Shown here: in pieces, positions 53,819 through 62,783 of the stretch
How the letters are laid out: every line of letters begins with the position of its first letter
Position numbering within the stretch: position 1 is the first letter of the stretch
Assembly (NCBI GenBank): GCA_029245955.1
Contig: JAQWOH010000048.1
Location: forward strand, 186,001 to 250,000
DNA: 64,000 bases
Direction: 5' to 3'
Source: Fuerstiella sp.
Lineage (GTDB): Bacteria > Planctomycetota > Planctomycetia > Planctomycetales > Planctomycetaceae
Program-made: the position numbers and the translations under genes
Notes under the pieces: model-generated
The model's input: only the letters and a program-made list of their open reading frames with translations
What the model was told of the DNA's origin: nothing
Databases searched by the model: none

Positions 53819-54763
53819 TCATTTGTCGCCGTTGTCCTGCAGACGCCTCAGAGTTTTTTCGTAGCGAATCTGCATTTCTTTCTGACGCCACTCAAGAAAC
53901 TCCGCTTCCACACCGTCCCGTTCGGCGGCGTTTACGGGGCGTTCGGGCGGGATGTTGATCTCACCAAACGTAATTCCCTCTTCTTTGCGATCCACGGCGA
54001 CGATGTGGTCTCCACTGACAACCAGTGTCACACCAACATTGGCTTCAACAACCGGAATACTGTTTTCCTGGCTGCGACTCAGGACGGCTTTATCTTGGGC
54101 GATGCTTCGCGAACCGAAAGAGGGGATGACCAGAAATTGCGCTCCATCCAGTGCCGGAATCTTCGCCAGTTGAGCATTCCAGCGATCATTGCAGATCAGA
54201 ATACCACAGCGTCCGTAAGGTGTGCTGAACGTCCTGCTGTGCCGGCCCATCCGATTAAACCACCACGAATCGTGGTATCCTTCCGCCAGTTGCATCTTGT
54301 GGTACTTCCCGCAGACAGCGCCATCGTTGCCGATGAAGACGGCACTGTTGAAGACGTCGCAGCCAATCCGTTCTGCAAAGCCAAAGACCAGACACATTTT
54401 CAGTTCCTGCGCCAGTCGCTGAAACTGGCGGATGACCGGGTCGTCGATGTTGACCGCGACATCACGCATGCGCTTTGATTCTGCATCGCCTGAGATGATT
54501 TCGTTGACGACGTAGCCCTCCAGTGATCCCTCCGGCGCGACGGCAATGCGGGCCCCGCCGGCGTTTGCCTGCCGAAACATTGCCTCCAGCCGATTCGCAT
54601 TGCCAGTAAGATCAAACTTCACGGGGACAAATGAGACTGCCGCAACTCTTACGGTTGTGGGTCCAGCAGCTTCATCCGCGACCTGCATGGTGCTGGCCGC
54701 ACAGGGCCAGAGCAGAAAGATCGTCACAAGGCCGTGGAAATCCGAATTCAGTGAGTGCCTCAT
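53819..54763 (-). CDS. Carbon-nitrogen hydrolase (nitrilase superfamily), exported
   Basis: The 314-residue protein has an N-terminal hydrophobic signal (LVTIFLLWPCAASTM) and the nitrilase fold with the Glu-Lys-Cys triad: VAPEGSLEGY (E78), GKYHKMQL (K156) and GILICNDRWN (C191). It cleaves a C-N bond of an amide, nitrile or carbamoyl compound; substrate unknown. Its ATG overlaps the stop of the redoxin gene upstream (ATGA), so both are translated from one message. The exported location is unusual for this superfamily. Confidence 0.88.
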   Translation of the reverse strand: MRHSLNSDFHGLVTIFLLWPCAASTMQVADEAAGPTTVRVAAVSFVPVKFDLTGNANRLEAMFRQANAGGARIAVAPEGSLEGYVVNEIISGDAESKRMRDVAVNIDDPVIRQFQRLAQELKMCLVFGFAERIGCDVFNSAVFIGNDGAVCGKYHKMQLAEGYHDSWWFNRMGRHSRTFSTPYGRCGILICNDRWNAQLAKIPALDGAQFLVIPSFGSRSIAQDKAVLSRSQENSIPVVEANVGVTLVVSGDHIVAVDRKEEGITFGEINIPPERPVNAAERDGVEAEFLEWRQKEMQIRYEKTLRRLQDNGDK

Positions 54764-55299
54764 AATTTCGTCTTCTTCAGGACCTGTATAATCTCGTCCG
54801 GTGTGGGACGATCACCAAACGTTTCTGCCCGCTGTTCGAAGCAGATCGTTCCGGATTTGTTGATCACAAACGTTGCCGGGCGATTACTGAGCTCCGTGTG
54901 GATTCGCATCTGAAAGGCAACACCATAACCGGCGCTGACGGTCAGCGAAGGATCCGTCAGCAGGGGATAGCTAAGAGCGTCGGTGCTGAACCCCGTTTCC
55001 TTCAACAGATACTTTGCAGACCATGCTTCATGCGGGTCAATGGCCACCAGCACTGCGTCAAGTTCTTCAAACTGTCTGAGTTTATCCCGCAACTGCGAGA
55101 TTTGATTGTGGCAGACAGGTCACGTATCGCCGTAGATGAAGATCAGAACGACATTCTTCTTTCCCTGATAGTCACTCAGCCGAATGGTTTCACCAGTAGC
55201 CGACATCAGCTCGAATTCCGGGGTGGACTGACCGACGCTCGCTGTGTCCGTCTGACCGGCATCCCACGTGATAAGCTTCTGTATGGTGGCGGGCTCCAC
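54760..55299 (-). CDS. Redoxin (AhpC/TSA type), probable selenoprotein with UGA-encoded Sec
   Basis: Downstream of 55119 the frame reads as the C-terminal part of a peroxiredoxin/thioredoxin-fold protein (VCHNQISQLRDKLRQFEEL, AVLVAIDPHEAW, FVINKSGT). In the same frame upstream lies the fold's N-terminal part, ASVGQSTPEFELMSATGE then IRLSDYQGKKNVVLIFIYGDT, which ends at TGA (55120-55122) followed by PVCHNQ. Family members have Cys-Pro-x-Cys there, so the TGA replaces the first active-site Cys, giving U-P-V-C with Sec at about residue 60. A SECIS-like stem-loop follows. GTG at 55299 is the start used; an in-frame TAG at 55303 blocks a longer start. ATG at 55206 is another option. Total about 179 residues. 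The TAG leaves gene decay as the competing view. Confidence 0.65.
55072..55118 (-). promoter_or_regulatory. Candidate bacterial SECIS element
   Basis: One base after the UGA the RNA has CUGUCUG (55118-55112), a 10-base internal loop side, AUCUCGC (55101-55095), apical loop AGUU (55094-55091), GCGGGAU (55090-55084), a 5-base side, and CAGACAG (55078-55072). Both stems are 7 bp, the lower perfect and the upper with one G-U pair. Bacterial SECIS elements place an apical loop with a G in its first two bases about 16-37 nt after the UGA; here G is second and the distance is 25 nt. Confidence 0.65.
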
Positions 55300-55302
55300 C
55301 GT

Positions 55303-55620
55303 CTAATGTTCTCGTTCCATCGCACACCTGATGTGCATGCGGACATCGCGATTGGATTCACTGTTGCGCAGACTGTTCCAGTCAATGTTCAGAGATGTTT
55401 TGCCCAGCATGCCCAGCGAGTCGACCGCGTACAGGCGAACCGCTGTTCCGACACTGCCATCTTCATCGGATTTGTCGCGATTCACGTCAATTGCATGGCC
55501 GGGTCCGGCGTTGCTGCTGGATCTGGCCCGTTTTCTCCGTCAATGGCTGCGGTCAATACAGGTGCGCCACACCCGCCAGTACGTCCGGTGTGCCTCTGAA
55601 ACTCATTCACTCGCTGCCGC
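55303..55620 (-). pseudogene. Remnant of a HEAT-repeat domain upstream of the redoxin
   Basis: A frame ending at TAG 55303 reads DEDGSVGTAVRLYAVDSLGMLGK, a typical HEAT-type helix pair, then DWNSLRNSESNRDVRMHIRCAMEREH. This frame is the same one the redoxin uses, so a HEAT-redoxin fusion interrupted by TAG is likely. Further upstream the coding-like sequence (LTAAIDGENGPDPAATPDPAMQLT, part) lies in another frame, pointing to a frameshift near 55490. Without homologues I cannot prove the fusion. Confidence 0.45.
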
Positions 55621-56002
55621 AGCGCGTTTCCGGGATGCGTTTTTCTGCTACTGCCAACCATCGGCAGCTGTGTTCCACTTCCGCAGGAAACTACGGCTTC
55701 ACTTTGTCGCCAGCACCACGGTTTAGTGTGTTATCGCCATTTTCACCGACCAGGCGGAGCCATGACACGTGTCTTCGAAACCAGAACACAGCATGCAGCG
55801 ACGAACGCTGCGTAAACAAGACGGCGAGTCCCGGACTGAGTCCGGCAGCGCGCTGACCTGGATATCATGGTACTTCCATCAGCTGCACAGGATCGAGTCG
55901 GGTGCAGCCTGGTCCGGCACGCTACATTTTTTCGATACTGTTCATTGCAGATGTCTTAGTGATTTGCTGAAGTTGACGACGTTTGCGTTGTGGAATAACC
56001 CA
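55621..56002. promoter_or_regulatory. Divergent region between the redoxin locus and the GDPD gene
   Basis: About 380 bases without a recognisable gene. The plus-strand frame from 55769 continues into the GDPD gene but its first 78 residues look unlike the family. The promoters of both flanking units should be here. Confidence 0.35.
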
Positions 56003-57898
56003 ATGGTGAAAATACGACCCGGAAACAACGGAAGTGAAAGTGTTGCGTTGACTATCCCCAGTTCTTTGATTGCCGACAGCCTGAGTGATTTCCGGTCCGT
56101 CTGGAAGAAACTCACTCTGGTCGCCGTTGTCTATGAGATTCTCGCTTTCATCCTGCTGACACCGCTGGTCGGGTTACAGTTTCGGATCGGACTGGCAGCC
56201 TCGGGTAACGTGGTCCTGACTGATCAGGACATTTTGTTTTTCTTCCTTGGACCGGCCGGATGGATTTTCTTGATTACTGCCGGAGCATTGTGGCTGGGAA
56301 TTGTGGCACTCAGGCATTCGGCAATCATGGCAATTCTTGCAGCAACGCCACACCAGCAAATGGGTCTGACAGATGCCCTGCAATTCGCCCGAAAAAATGC
56401 CTTGCGGGTAGTCCGCCTTACGGCCCGGGTTATTGGGTTGCTACTGCTGACGACCGCGCCATTCCTGATGGTGGCAGCCGCTGTGTATCAGGCTTTGCTT
56501 ACCGAGTACGACATCAATTACTACCTGAAAGAGACGCCGCCTGTCTTTCTGCTCGCCGTTGGAATCGGTGGCCTGATCGCGGTAACTCTGGCTGCCATAA
56601 TTCTTCGGCTGATCATCGATTGGTCGCTGGCGCTGCCATTGGTGTTGTTCGAACAGATCAGGCCACGTGACGTGCTGACGGCGAGTCGAATGAGAGTCGC
56701 TGGCCATCGACGTCAGATCCTGTTGTGGGCGCTGACCTGGATTCTGGGCACGACGGCACTTTCGACTGTGGCCACCACAGTTCTGGTCTGGCTGGGGCGT
56801 TTTGTCGTTCCCCGGGCAGTTGGTTCTCTGGAACTGCTTTCACTCGCGATCGGTGTGATCCTGCTGTTGTGGTTCACTGTGCTGCTTGCTGTCAGTCTGT
56901 TCAGTACCACGATATTGTCGGTCATCCTGTTCAACATCTACCGGCGACTGGGTGGCTTGAGTACTTCGGCGCCGCTCGCTGTTGCGGAAGACCTGCCGCA
57001 GAATTCCGGCATGAGGTTTTCACTGAAAACGTGGATTACGGCTGCCTTTCTGGGTTCGGTTGTGGCCGCGGGGACCGGTATTTTTGCTGTTCGAAGTGTT
57101 CGTCTGGAAGACGCAGTCGAAATCACTGCTCATCGCGGAGCCTCCGAAGCGGCCCCCGAGAATACAATTGCGGCGATAAAACAAGCGATCGAAGACGGGG
57201 CTGACCGCGTCGAAATCGATGTTCAGGAAACGGCCGACGGCACTGTTGTTGTCTTTCATGACAGCGACTTTATGAAATTGTCCGGCCTCGGTCTGAAAAT
57301 ATGGGATGCTACTCTGGATGATCTGCAGGACATTGACATCGGCAGTTGGTTTGCGCCGGAATTTCGCGATGAGCGCGTACCCACACTTGCGCAGGTCCTT
57401 GACGTCTGCAAAGGAAAGATCGGGGTCAACATTGAACTGAAGTACTACGGCCACGACGATCAGCTGGAACGGCGAGTTGCACAGATCGTCGAAGACCGGG
57501 AAATGACCGCCGACATTATTGTCATGTCGCTGAAGACCGACGCAGTTGACAAGATGAAGCAGTTGCGTCCTGCATGGAAAGTCGGTCTGCTGCTGTCGGT
57601 CTACGCCGGCAATCTGAAGAAACTCAATGCTGATTTCGTGGCAGTTAACGCCGGTTTTGCCAGTCGAAGTTTTATTCGCGCAGCGCACGGCAGTGGCAAA
57701 GCAGTTCACGTTTGGACCGTCAACGATTCCGCTACAATGTCCACGCTGATCGGCCGCGGTGTGGATGGCCTCATCACCGATAAGCCCGTACTGGCCCGTA
57801 CTGTGCTCGACTGGCGAAGTCAGATGAGTGTGCCGGAACGACTCATCATGGAGCTGGCAGGGATTCTTGGAGTCACTGCTGAAATCGGAGAACAGTGA
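56003..57898 (+). CDS. Glycerophosphodiester phosphodiesterase with N-terminal membrane domain
   Basis: ATG at 56003 is used; the frame opens at 55769, but the extra residues are polar and unlike the family. The 631-residue protein starts with a membrane domain of about six to eight helices (residues 25-350, beginning SLSDFRSVWKKLTLVAVVYEIL), as in GDPD proteins with a GPDPase_memb region. The C-terminal catalytic domain (about 375-620) has ITAHRGASEAAPENTIAAIKQAI with the catalytic His, VEIDVQETADGTVVVFHD with Glu/Asp metal ligands and the second His, NIELK and VHVWTVND. It hydrolyses glycerophosphodiesters to glycerol 3-phosphate. Confidence 0.92.
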   Translation: MVKIRPGNNGSESVALTIPSSLIADSLSDFRSVWKKLTLVAVVYEILAFILLTPLVGLQFRIGLAASGNVVLTDQDILFFFLGPAGWIFLITAGALWLGIVALRHSAIMAILAATPHQQMGLTDALQFARKNALRVVRLTARVIGLLLLTTAPFLMVAAAVYQALLTEYDINYYLKETPPVFLLAVGIGGLIAVTLAAIILRLIIDWSLALPLVLFEQIRPRDVLTASRMRVAGHRRQILLWALTWILGTTALSTVATTVLVWLGRFVVPRAVGSLELLSLAIGVILLLWFTVLLAVSLFSTTILSVILFNIYRRLGGLSTSAPLAVAEDLPQNSGMRFSLKTWITAAFLGSVVAAGTGIFAVRSVRLEDAVEITAHRGASEAAPENTIAAIKQAIEDGADRVEIDVQETADGTVVVFHDSDFMKLSGLGLKIWDATLDDLQDIDIGSWFAPEFRDERVPTLAQVLDVCKGKIGVNIELKYYGHDDQLERRVAQIVEDREMTADIIVMSLKTDAVDKMKQLRPAWKVGLLLSVYAGNLKKLNADFVAVNAGFASRSFIRAAHGSGKAVHVWTVNDSATMSTLIGRGVDGLITDKPVLARTVLDWRSQMSVPERLIMELAGILGVTAEIGEQ

Positions 57899-57913
57899 TC
57901 TGAGGCGGCGCGG

Positions 57914-60900
57914 TCACGACAACGACTGCGGCTGCGTTACTTCTTCTTCAGCCGGCCCGCCGCGCCATTCCGCAATTGACTGAAACACTACAAAGAACGA
58001 CGGGACAAACAGCACAGAAAAACACGTGGCTGCCATCATGCCGCCGACAACCGCCAGGCCTACCGCCACTCGGCTGGCGGCACCGGCACCGGTGGCCACA
58101 ATCAGTGGCAGAAATCCCAGAATCGACGAAAACGCCGTCATCAAAATGGCTCGAAAACGCTGTTCGGCTGCAGCTGTTCCAGAGTCGCGAATGCTTAGTC
58201 CGTTACGTCGTTGTTCGCTGGCAAATTCCACAATTAAAATCGCATTCTTGCTGGCCAGGGCCACCAGCAGTACCAGACCCACCTGCGAATAAACGTTGAT
58301 GTCAGCCCCTGCAATAGCAACGGCTGAAACCACACCGATCGCGGACAATGGCACGACACTGATGACCGCCGCCGGACTGGTCCAGCTCTCGTATTGCGCC
58401 GACAGAACAAGGAATACCAGGACGACGGATAGAATCAGGACAAAAACCGGGTTGTCCTGAATCCGCGGCGACTCCTGAACCTGCTTCTCCTGAAATGACA
58501 TGCCCGCCCATTCAAACGCCGCGTTTTTCTCGTTAGCCATCTGTTCCATCAGGGCCAGTGACTGTCCGGAACTGTACCCTGCCGCCGGTTGGCCATTGAT
58601 CTGGGCTGAAGGATACAGATTAAAACGTTGTATGGTCTGGGGTCCGAATGTCTCCTGGACATCAACAAATGTACCGATAGGCACCATCTCTCCGGCTTCG
58701 TTGCGCACATCCAGATACTTAATGTCATCGGGGGCAACGCGAAACTCCTGGCCAGCCTGCACTCGCACCTGCCAGGTCCGGCCGAATTCGTTGAAGTCGT
58801 TCACGTAGGCCGATCCCAGATAGGCCTGCAGCGTCTGAAAGACATTGTTAAGTGGAATGCCGAGGGTCTTGACCTTGATACGGTCAATATCGACGAATAA
58901 CTGTGGCACGTTGGCACGGAACGTGGTGTTCATCGCCGTCAATCCGGACTGTGCATTGCCGTCGTCCAGGATTTCGTCAGCCACCACCTGCAGCTGGCTG
59001 AGACCTAAATTGCCGGTGTCCTGCAGCTGCATCTGGAACCCGCTGGCGTTGCCCAGGCCGTCGATGGCCGGCGGTACGAAAGGAAACACGATACCTTTTT
59101 CTATGGCTGCGAATTCAGCACGCAGGTGCTTCTGAATTCCCTGCTGGACATCCTCGGGTGTCACTCTGTCTTCCCATGGCTCATAAATGGCCACGGCCAG
59201 ACCCAGATTGGAACCGTTACTTCCGCTAAGGATTGAGAACCCGGAAATTGACAGCCAGTTCTGCACGCCCTTCGTGTTTGCCAGGATCTCATCCACCTCG
59301 GCCAGAACCTCAGCGGTGCGCTGTCGCGAGGCCGCATCAGGCAGCTGCACGTTGATAAAGCAATACCCCTGATCTTCAGTCGGCAGAAACCCCGTGGGCA
59401 ACTGAGTAAAGCTCCAGCCGGTGATAGCCATCAGTCCGACAACAACCAGCATCACTACGGCAACCCGCCGAACCATGCCGCCAACGACGCGCTTATAGAC
59501 AGAGGTTGTCGCGTCAAATGTTCTGTTGAACCAACGAAAGAAGAAAGACTTTTTTTCTGTGGAAGCACGCAGCAGGATGCCGCACAGTGCAGGACTAAGA
59601 GTCAGCGCGTTGATCGTGCTGATCAGCACGGCGGCGGAGATTGTCAGCGCAAACTGTTGAAACAACTGGCCGGAGATTCCGCCCATCATAGAGGCAGGCA
59701 CAAACACGGCCAGCAGGACAAGAGTTGTAGCAATCACGGGCCCTGTGATTTCGCTCATCGCAGCGATGGCCGCGTCTTTCGAGGACAGTCCCGTGTCCAG
59801 GTGTTTGGTTGTATTTTCGACGACCACAATGGCATCGTCCACCACGATGCCGATCGCCAGAACGATGCCGAACAATGTCAGCATGTTGATCGAAAACCCC
59901 ATGCCGCCCATGCAGGCGAATGTTCCGATCAAAGAAACGGGGATCGCAACACAAGGAACAATCGTGGCTCGCCAGTCCTGCAGAAAAATGAAGATGACGA
60001 TCACGACCAGCAGGACAGCAACAAACAGTGTGTTGTAAACCTCTTTCACAGAGGCCCTGACGAAATCGGTGGTGTCCAATGCAATTTCGTACTGCAGTCC
60101 CGTTGGAAACCTTTCCGCCAGCCGATTCATTCGGTCTCTGACGTCGTCAGCAAGGTCCAGCGCATTGGCTCCGGGAAGCTGATAGATAAATACTGTTGTG
60201 GATGGGTCCCCGTTGTATGTTGATCCGCGGTTGTAATCCTTGCCACCACGTTGCACCCCGGTACGGACTTTCCCCGTGTTCTTATCGACGGTGTCGTCGA
60301 TCACGACGTCCCGGACCCGCGTCATTCGCCCGCCCTCGGCGGTCTTCACGATAATATCCGCAAAGTCGTCGTCCGTTTTCAGTCGTCCCTGAGTGTTGAT
60401 CACCAATTGGAACGCCGTGCCAACCGGTGCCGGTTCCTCACCGATGCGGCCGGCGGCGACCTGCACATTCTGCTCGCCGATCGCGTTCACGACATCCTGT
60501 GTTGTCAGCTGCCGAGCTTTCAGTTTGTGGGGGTCCAGCCAGACCCGCATACTGTAGTCAGCGGCCCCAAAAATCACGACATCGCCGACACCCTTGACCC
60601 GGCTCAGTTCGTCTTTGATATTAATGGTCGCGTAGTTGCTCAGAAACAACCCATCGTGGTTCGGATCGTCAGACGTCAACGAAATCATCTGTACGATCTG
60701 CGTTGACTTTTTCTTTGTTGTGACGCCTTGACGTCGGACATCCTCGGGCAGCTTCGGGTCAGCGATCGCGACACGGTTTTGCACCAGTACCGTGGCCATG
60801 TCAACATCGACACCGATTTCAAACGTTACGGTCAGCGTATACGAACCGTCATCCGCGCTGCTGGACGACATGTAGATCATGTCCTCGACGCCGTTCACCT

Positions 60901-61102
60901 CCTGTTCGATGGGTGCGGCAACAGTTTCGGCTACCACCTGCGCGTTGGCTCCCGGATAGAAAGCCCTGACTTCCACCGTTGGCGGCGTGATATCCGGAAA
61001 CTTGGCGATGGGCAGCGATGTCAGCGACAGGGCTCCGGCAAGTATGATCACAATCGAAATGACTGTGGCAAAGATCGGACGGTTGATAAAAAATCGCGAC
61101 AT
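57914..61102 (-). CDS. RND efflux pump permease (HAE1/AcrB type)
   Basis: The 1062-residue inner-membrane protein pumps hydrophobic compounds out, driven by protons. It starts MSRFFINRPIFATVISIVIILAG and has the twelve-helix RND plan with two large periplasmic loops. Seen motifs: GANAQVVAETVAAPIEQEVNGVEDM, the proton-relay region GIVVDDAIVVVENT in helix 4, and a later ALASKNAILIVEFA in helix 10 with its lysine. Length matches AcrB. It lies 37 bases downstream of the adaptor gene on the same strand, so they form an operon. Confidence 0.96.
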   Translation of the reverse strand: MSRFFINRPIFATVISIVIILAGALSLTSLPIAKFPDITPPTVEVRAFYPGANAQVVAETVAAPIEQEVNGVEDMIYMSSSSADDGSYTLTVTFEIGVDVDMATVLVQNRVAIADPKLPEDVRRQGVTTKKKSTQIVQMISLTSDDPNHDGLFLSNYATINIKDELSRVKGVGDVVIFGAADYSMRVWLDPHKLKARQLTTQDVVNAIGEQNVQVAAGRIGEEPAPVGTAFQLVINTQGRLKTDDDFADIIVKTAEGGRMTRVRDVVIDDTVDKNTGKVRTGVQRGGKDYNRGSTYNGDPSTTVFIYQLPGANALDLADDVRDRMNRLAERFPTGLQYEIALDTTDFVRASVKEVYNTLFVAVLLVVIVIFIFLQDWRATIVPCVAIPVSLIGTFACMGGMGFSINMLTLFGIVLAIGIVVDDAIVVVENTTKHLDTGLSSKDAAIAAMSEITGPVIATTLVLLAVFVPASMMGGISGQLFQQFALTISAAVLISTINALTLSPALCGILLRASTEKKSFFFRWFNRTFDATTSVYKRVVGGMVRRVAVVMLVVVGLMAITGWSFTQLPTGFLPTEDQGYCFINVQLPDAASRQRTAEVLAEVDEILANTKGVQNWLSISGFSILSGSNGSNLGLAVAIYEPWEDRVTPEDVQQGIQKHLRAEFAAIEKGIVFPFVPPAIDGLGNASGFQMQLQDTGNLGLSQLQVVADEILDDGNAQSGLTAMNTTFRANVPQLFVDIDRIKVKTLGIPLNNVFQTLQAYLGSAYVNDFNEFGRTWQVRVQAGQEFRVAPDDIKYLDVRNEAGEMVPIGTFVDVQETFGPQTIQRFNLYPSAQINGQPAAGYSSGQSLALMEQMANEKNAAFEWAGMSFQEKQVQESPRIQDNPVFVLILSVVLVFLVLSAQYESWTSPAAVISVVPLSAIGVVSAVAIAGADINVYSQVGLVLLVALASKNAILIVEFASEQRRNGLSIRDSGTAAAEQRFRAILMTAFSSILGFLPLIVATGAGAASRVAVGLAVVGGMMAATCFSVLFVPSFFVVFQSIAEWRGGPAEEEVTQPQSLS

Positions 61103-61139
61103 TGATGATGCTGTAATCCGGGTGACGGTACGATCTACG

Positions 61140-62525
61140 TTAGTTTTCGGAAGCGTCCGGCGAGGGGCTGGTGACGGCCGCGTCGTCGCTTTCCTGTGAA
61201 GACTCAGACACAGCCGGTTCGTCGTTCGTTTCTGTCGCGTTTACCTCGTCGGGACCTGCCTCCTCGCTGTCTGCTTCTTTGGGCAATACTTTCGTATCGT
61301 CCCCGCTGTGCCCGGAATCAGGCGGATCCAGCTGGATTTCCTTTGGAATCACTTTCGCTCCGGGTCGTGCCCTTTGAATTCCATCGATGACAACGGTCTC
61401 CTGGCCGTCCAGTCCATCAGTGATGACGACCATCTCACCGTATTTTTCTCCCAGCGTAATGTTGCGACGTTCAACGACGTTCTTATCATCCAGAATCCGA
61501 ACAAAGCGACCTGTCTGATCGACCGCTACACAGCGTTCCGGCAGCAGAACAGCGTTTTCTGTCGTCCCGATCGGAACACGAATGCGAACAAACAGCCCCG
61601 GAATAAGCTCAAGTGACTTATTGGGAAACACGGCACGAATGGTGAATGTTCCGGTACTCTGATCGACTCCAAGATCGGCGTAGTCAAGATTACCTTCATA
61701 AGGAAACCCCTTGTCGACTGCCCGTCGCAGGTACGCCTTGATGCTGGTGAGGTCCGGCCTGCCCTTCGACTCGTTTTTTGCACCGCTTCTGGCACGCAGA
61801 AGTGACCGTTCGCTGATATTGAAATAGACGTGGATCGGATCGTAGGAGACCATCGTTGTCAGGTGGGTCGCTTCGTTGTCTCCCACCAGATTGCCCATCT
61901 TGACCAGCGTTCTCTCAACACGTCCGTCCATCGGAGCGGTGATCGTACAGTAGTCCAGATCCAGCTTAGCCTGTGTCTTTGCGGCCTTTGCTGCCGTCAC
62001 TGCGGCCTTTGCTGCACCTACTTTAGCTTCGGCAGCCGCTACTGCGGCTTCCGCACCATCTCGTTCAGCCACGGCTGTCTGGACTTTCGATTCCGCAGTG
62101 GCGTTGTCTTTAAACAGATTCTGCTGACGCGTTACCTCAAGTTCTGCCCTCCGGAGCGAGACGTTCATCGCTCCGACTTCGGCCTTTGCGGCGTCGACGT
62201 CGGCACTCGCCGTAGCGAGGTCGGCTTCCGCAGCATCAAAGGTTGCCTGATACTCAGACGGCTGAATCAGATAAAGCGGGGCACCCTCTTCAACATCGTC
62301 ACCATCCCGAAAACGAACTTCCTGCAGGAATCCACGTACGCGGGCTCGAACATCAACTCGTTCGACAGCTTCCGTTGTCCCGGTTTCATCCAGGTAGTTG
62401 GTGACTGTACTGATGACCGGACTGGCTGTGGTTACAGTTGGTGCCGGCGGCGCCTTATAGACATTCGGCTGCGAGCAGCCAACGGCGACGGCGATACTTG
62501 GCAGTGCAAGAAGTATGCGTTGCAT
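61140..62525 (-). CDS. RND efflux periplasmic adaptor lipoprotein (MFP)
   Basis: ATG at 62525 is chosen because it gives a lipoprotein signal ending AVGC; the frame opens 69 bases earlier. The 461-residue protein has a lipoyl/hairpin core: RVDVRARVRGFLQEVRFRDGDDVEEGAPLYLI, a long Ala/Glu coiled coil (about 85-185), LDYCTITAPMDGRVERTLV, a beta barrel and a C-terminal acidic tail (about 400-461, rich in Asp, Glu and Ser). It links the pump to the outer-membrane channel. The acidic tail is unusual. Confidence 0.94.
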   Translation of the reverse strand: MQRILLALPSIAVAVGCSQPNVYKAPPAPTVTTASPVISTVTNYLDETGTTEAVERVDVRARVRGFLQEVRFRDGDDVEEGAPLYLIQPSEYQATFDAAEADLATASADVDAAKAEVGAMNVSLRRAELEVTRQQNLFKDNATAESKVQTAVAERDGAEAAVAAAEAKVGAAKAAVTAAKAAKTQAKLDLDYCTITAPMDGRVERTLVKMGNLVGDNEATHLTTMVSYDPIHVYFNISERSLLRARSGAKNESKGRPDLTSIKAYLRRAVDKGFPYEGNLDYADLGVDQSTGTFTIRAVFPNKSLELIPGLFVRIRVPIGTTENAVLLPERCVAVDQTGRFVRILDDKNVVERRNITLGEKYGEMVVITDGLDGQETVVIDGIQRARPGAKVIPKEIQLDPPDSGHSGDDTKVLPKEADSEEAGPDEVNATETNDEPAVSESSQESDDAAVTSPSPDASEN

Positions 62526-62783
62526 GGGAAGCACTATTTTGAAATTCCGGAATGGCACTTCGCTGTGCCGAATAACTGAATTTGACAACAGCAACGCGAA
62601 AATTCATCGCGTGCGGTTATACTGCGAATCGCGATCGTATCCCCGTGTGCTCAGGAAGTAAATGAGCTGTCGCTGCGGAAATTCAAAACACTCCCCGAAA
62701 GCTCTGAGATCGTTGCACCTTGGACACGACGGTGTAGGCGGCACGTCTGATATTGTAACGACCGCAGAACGCAAAGAGTAGAA

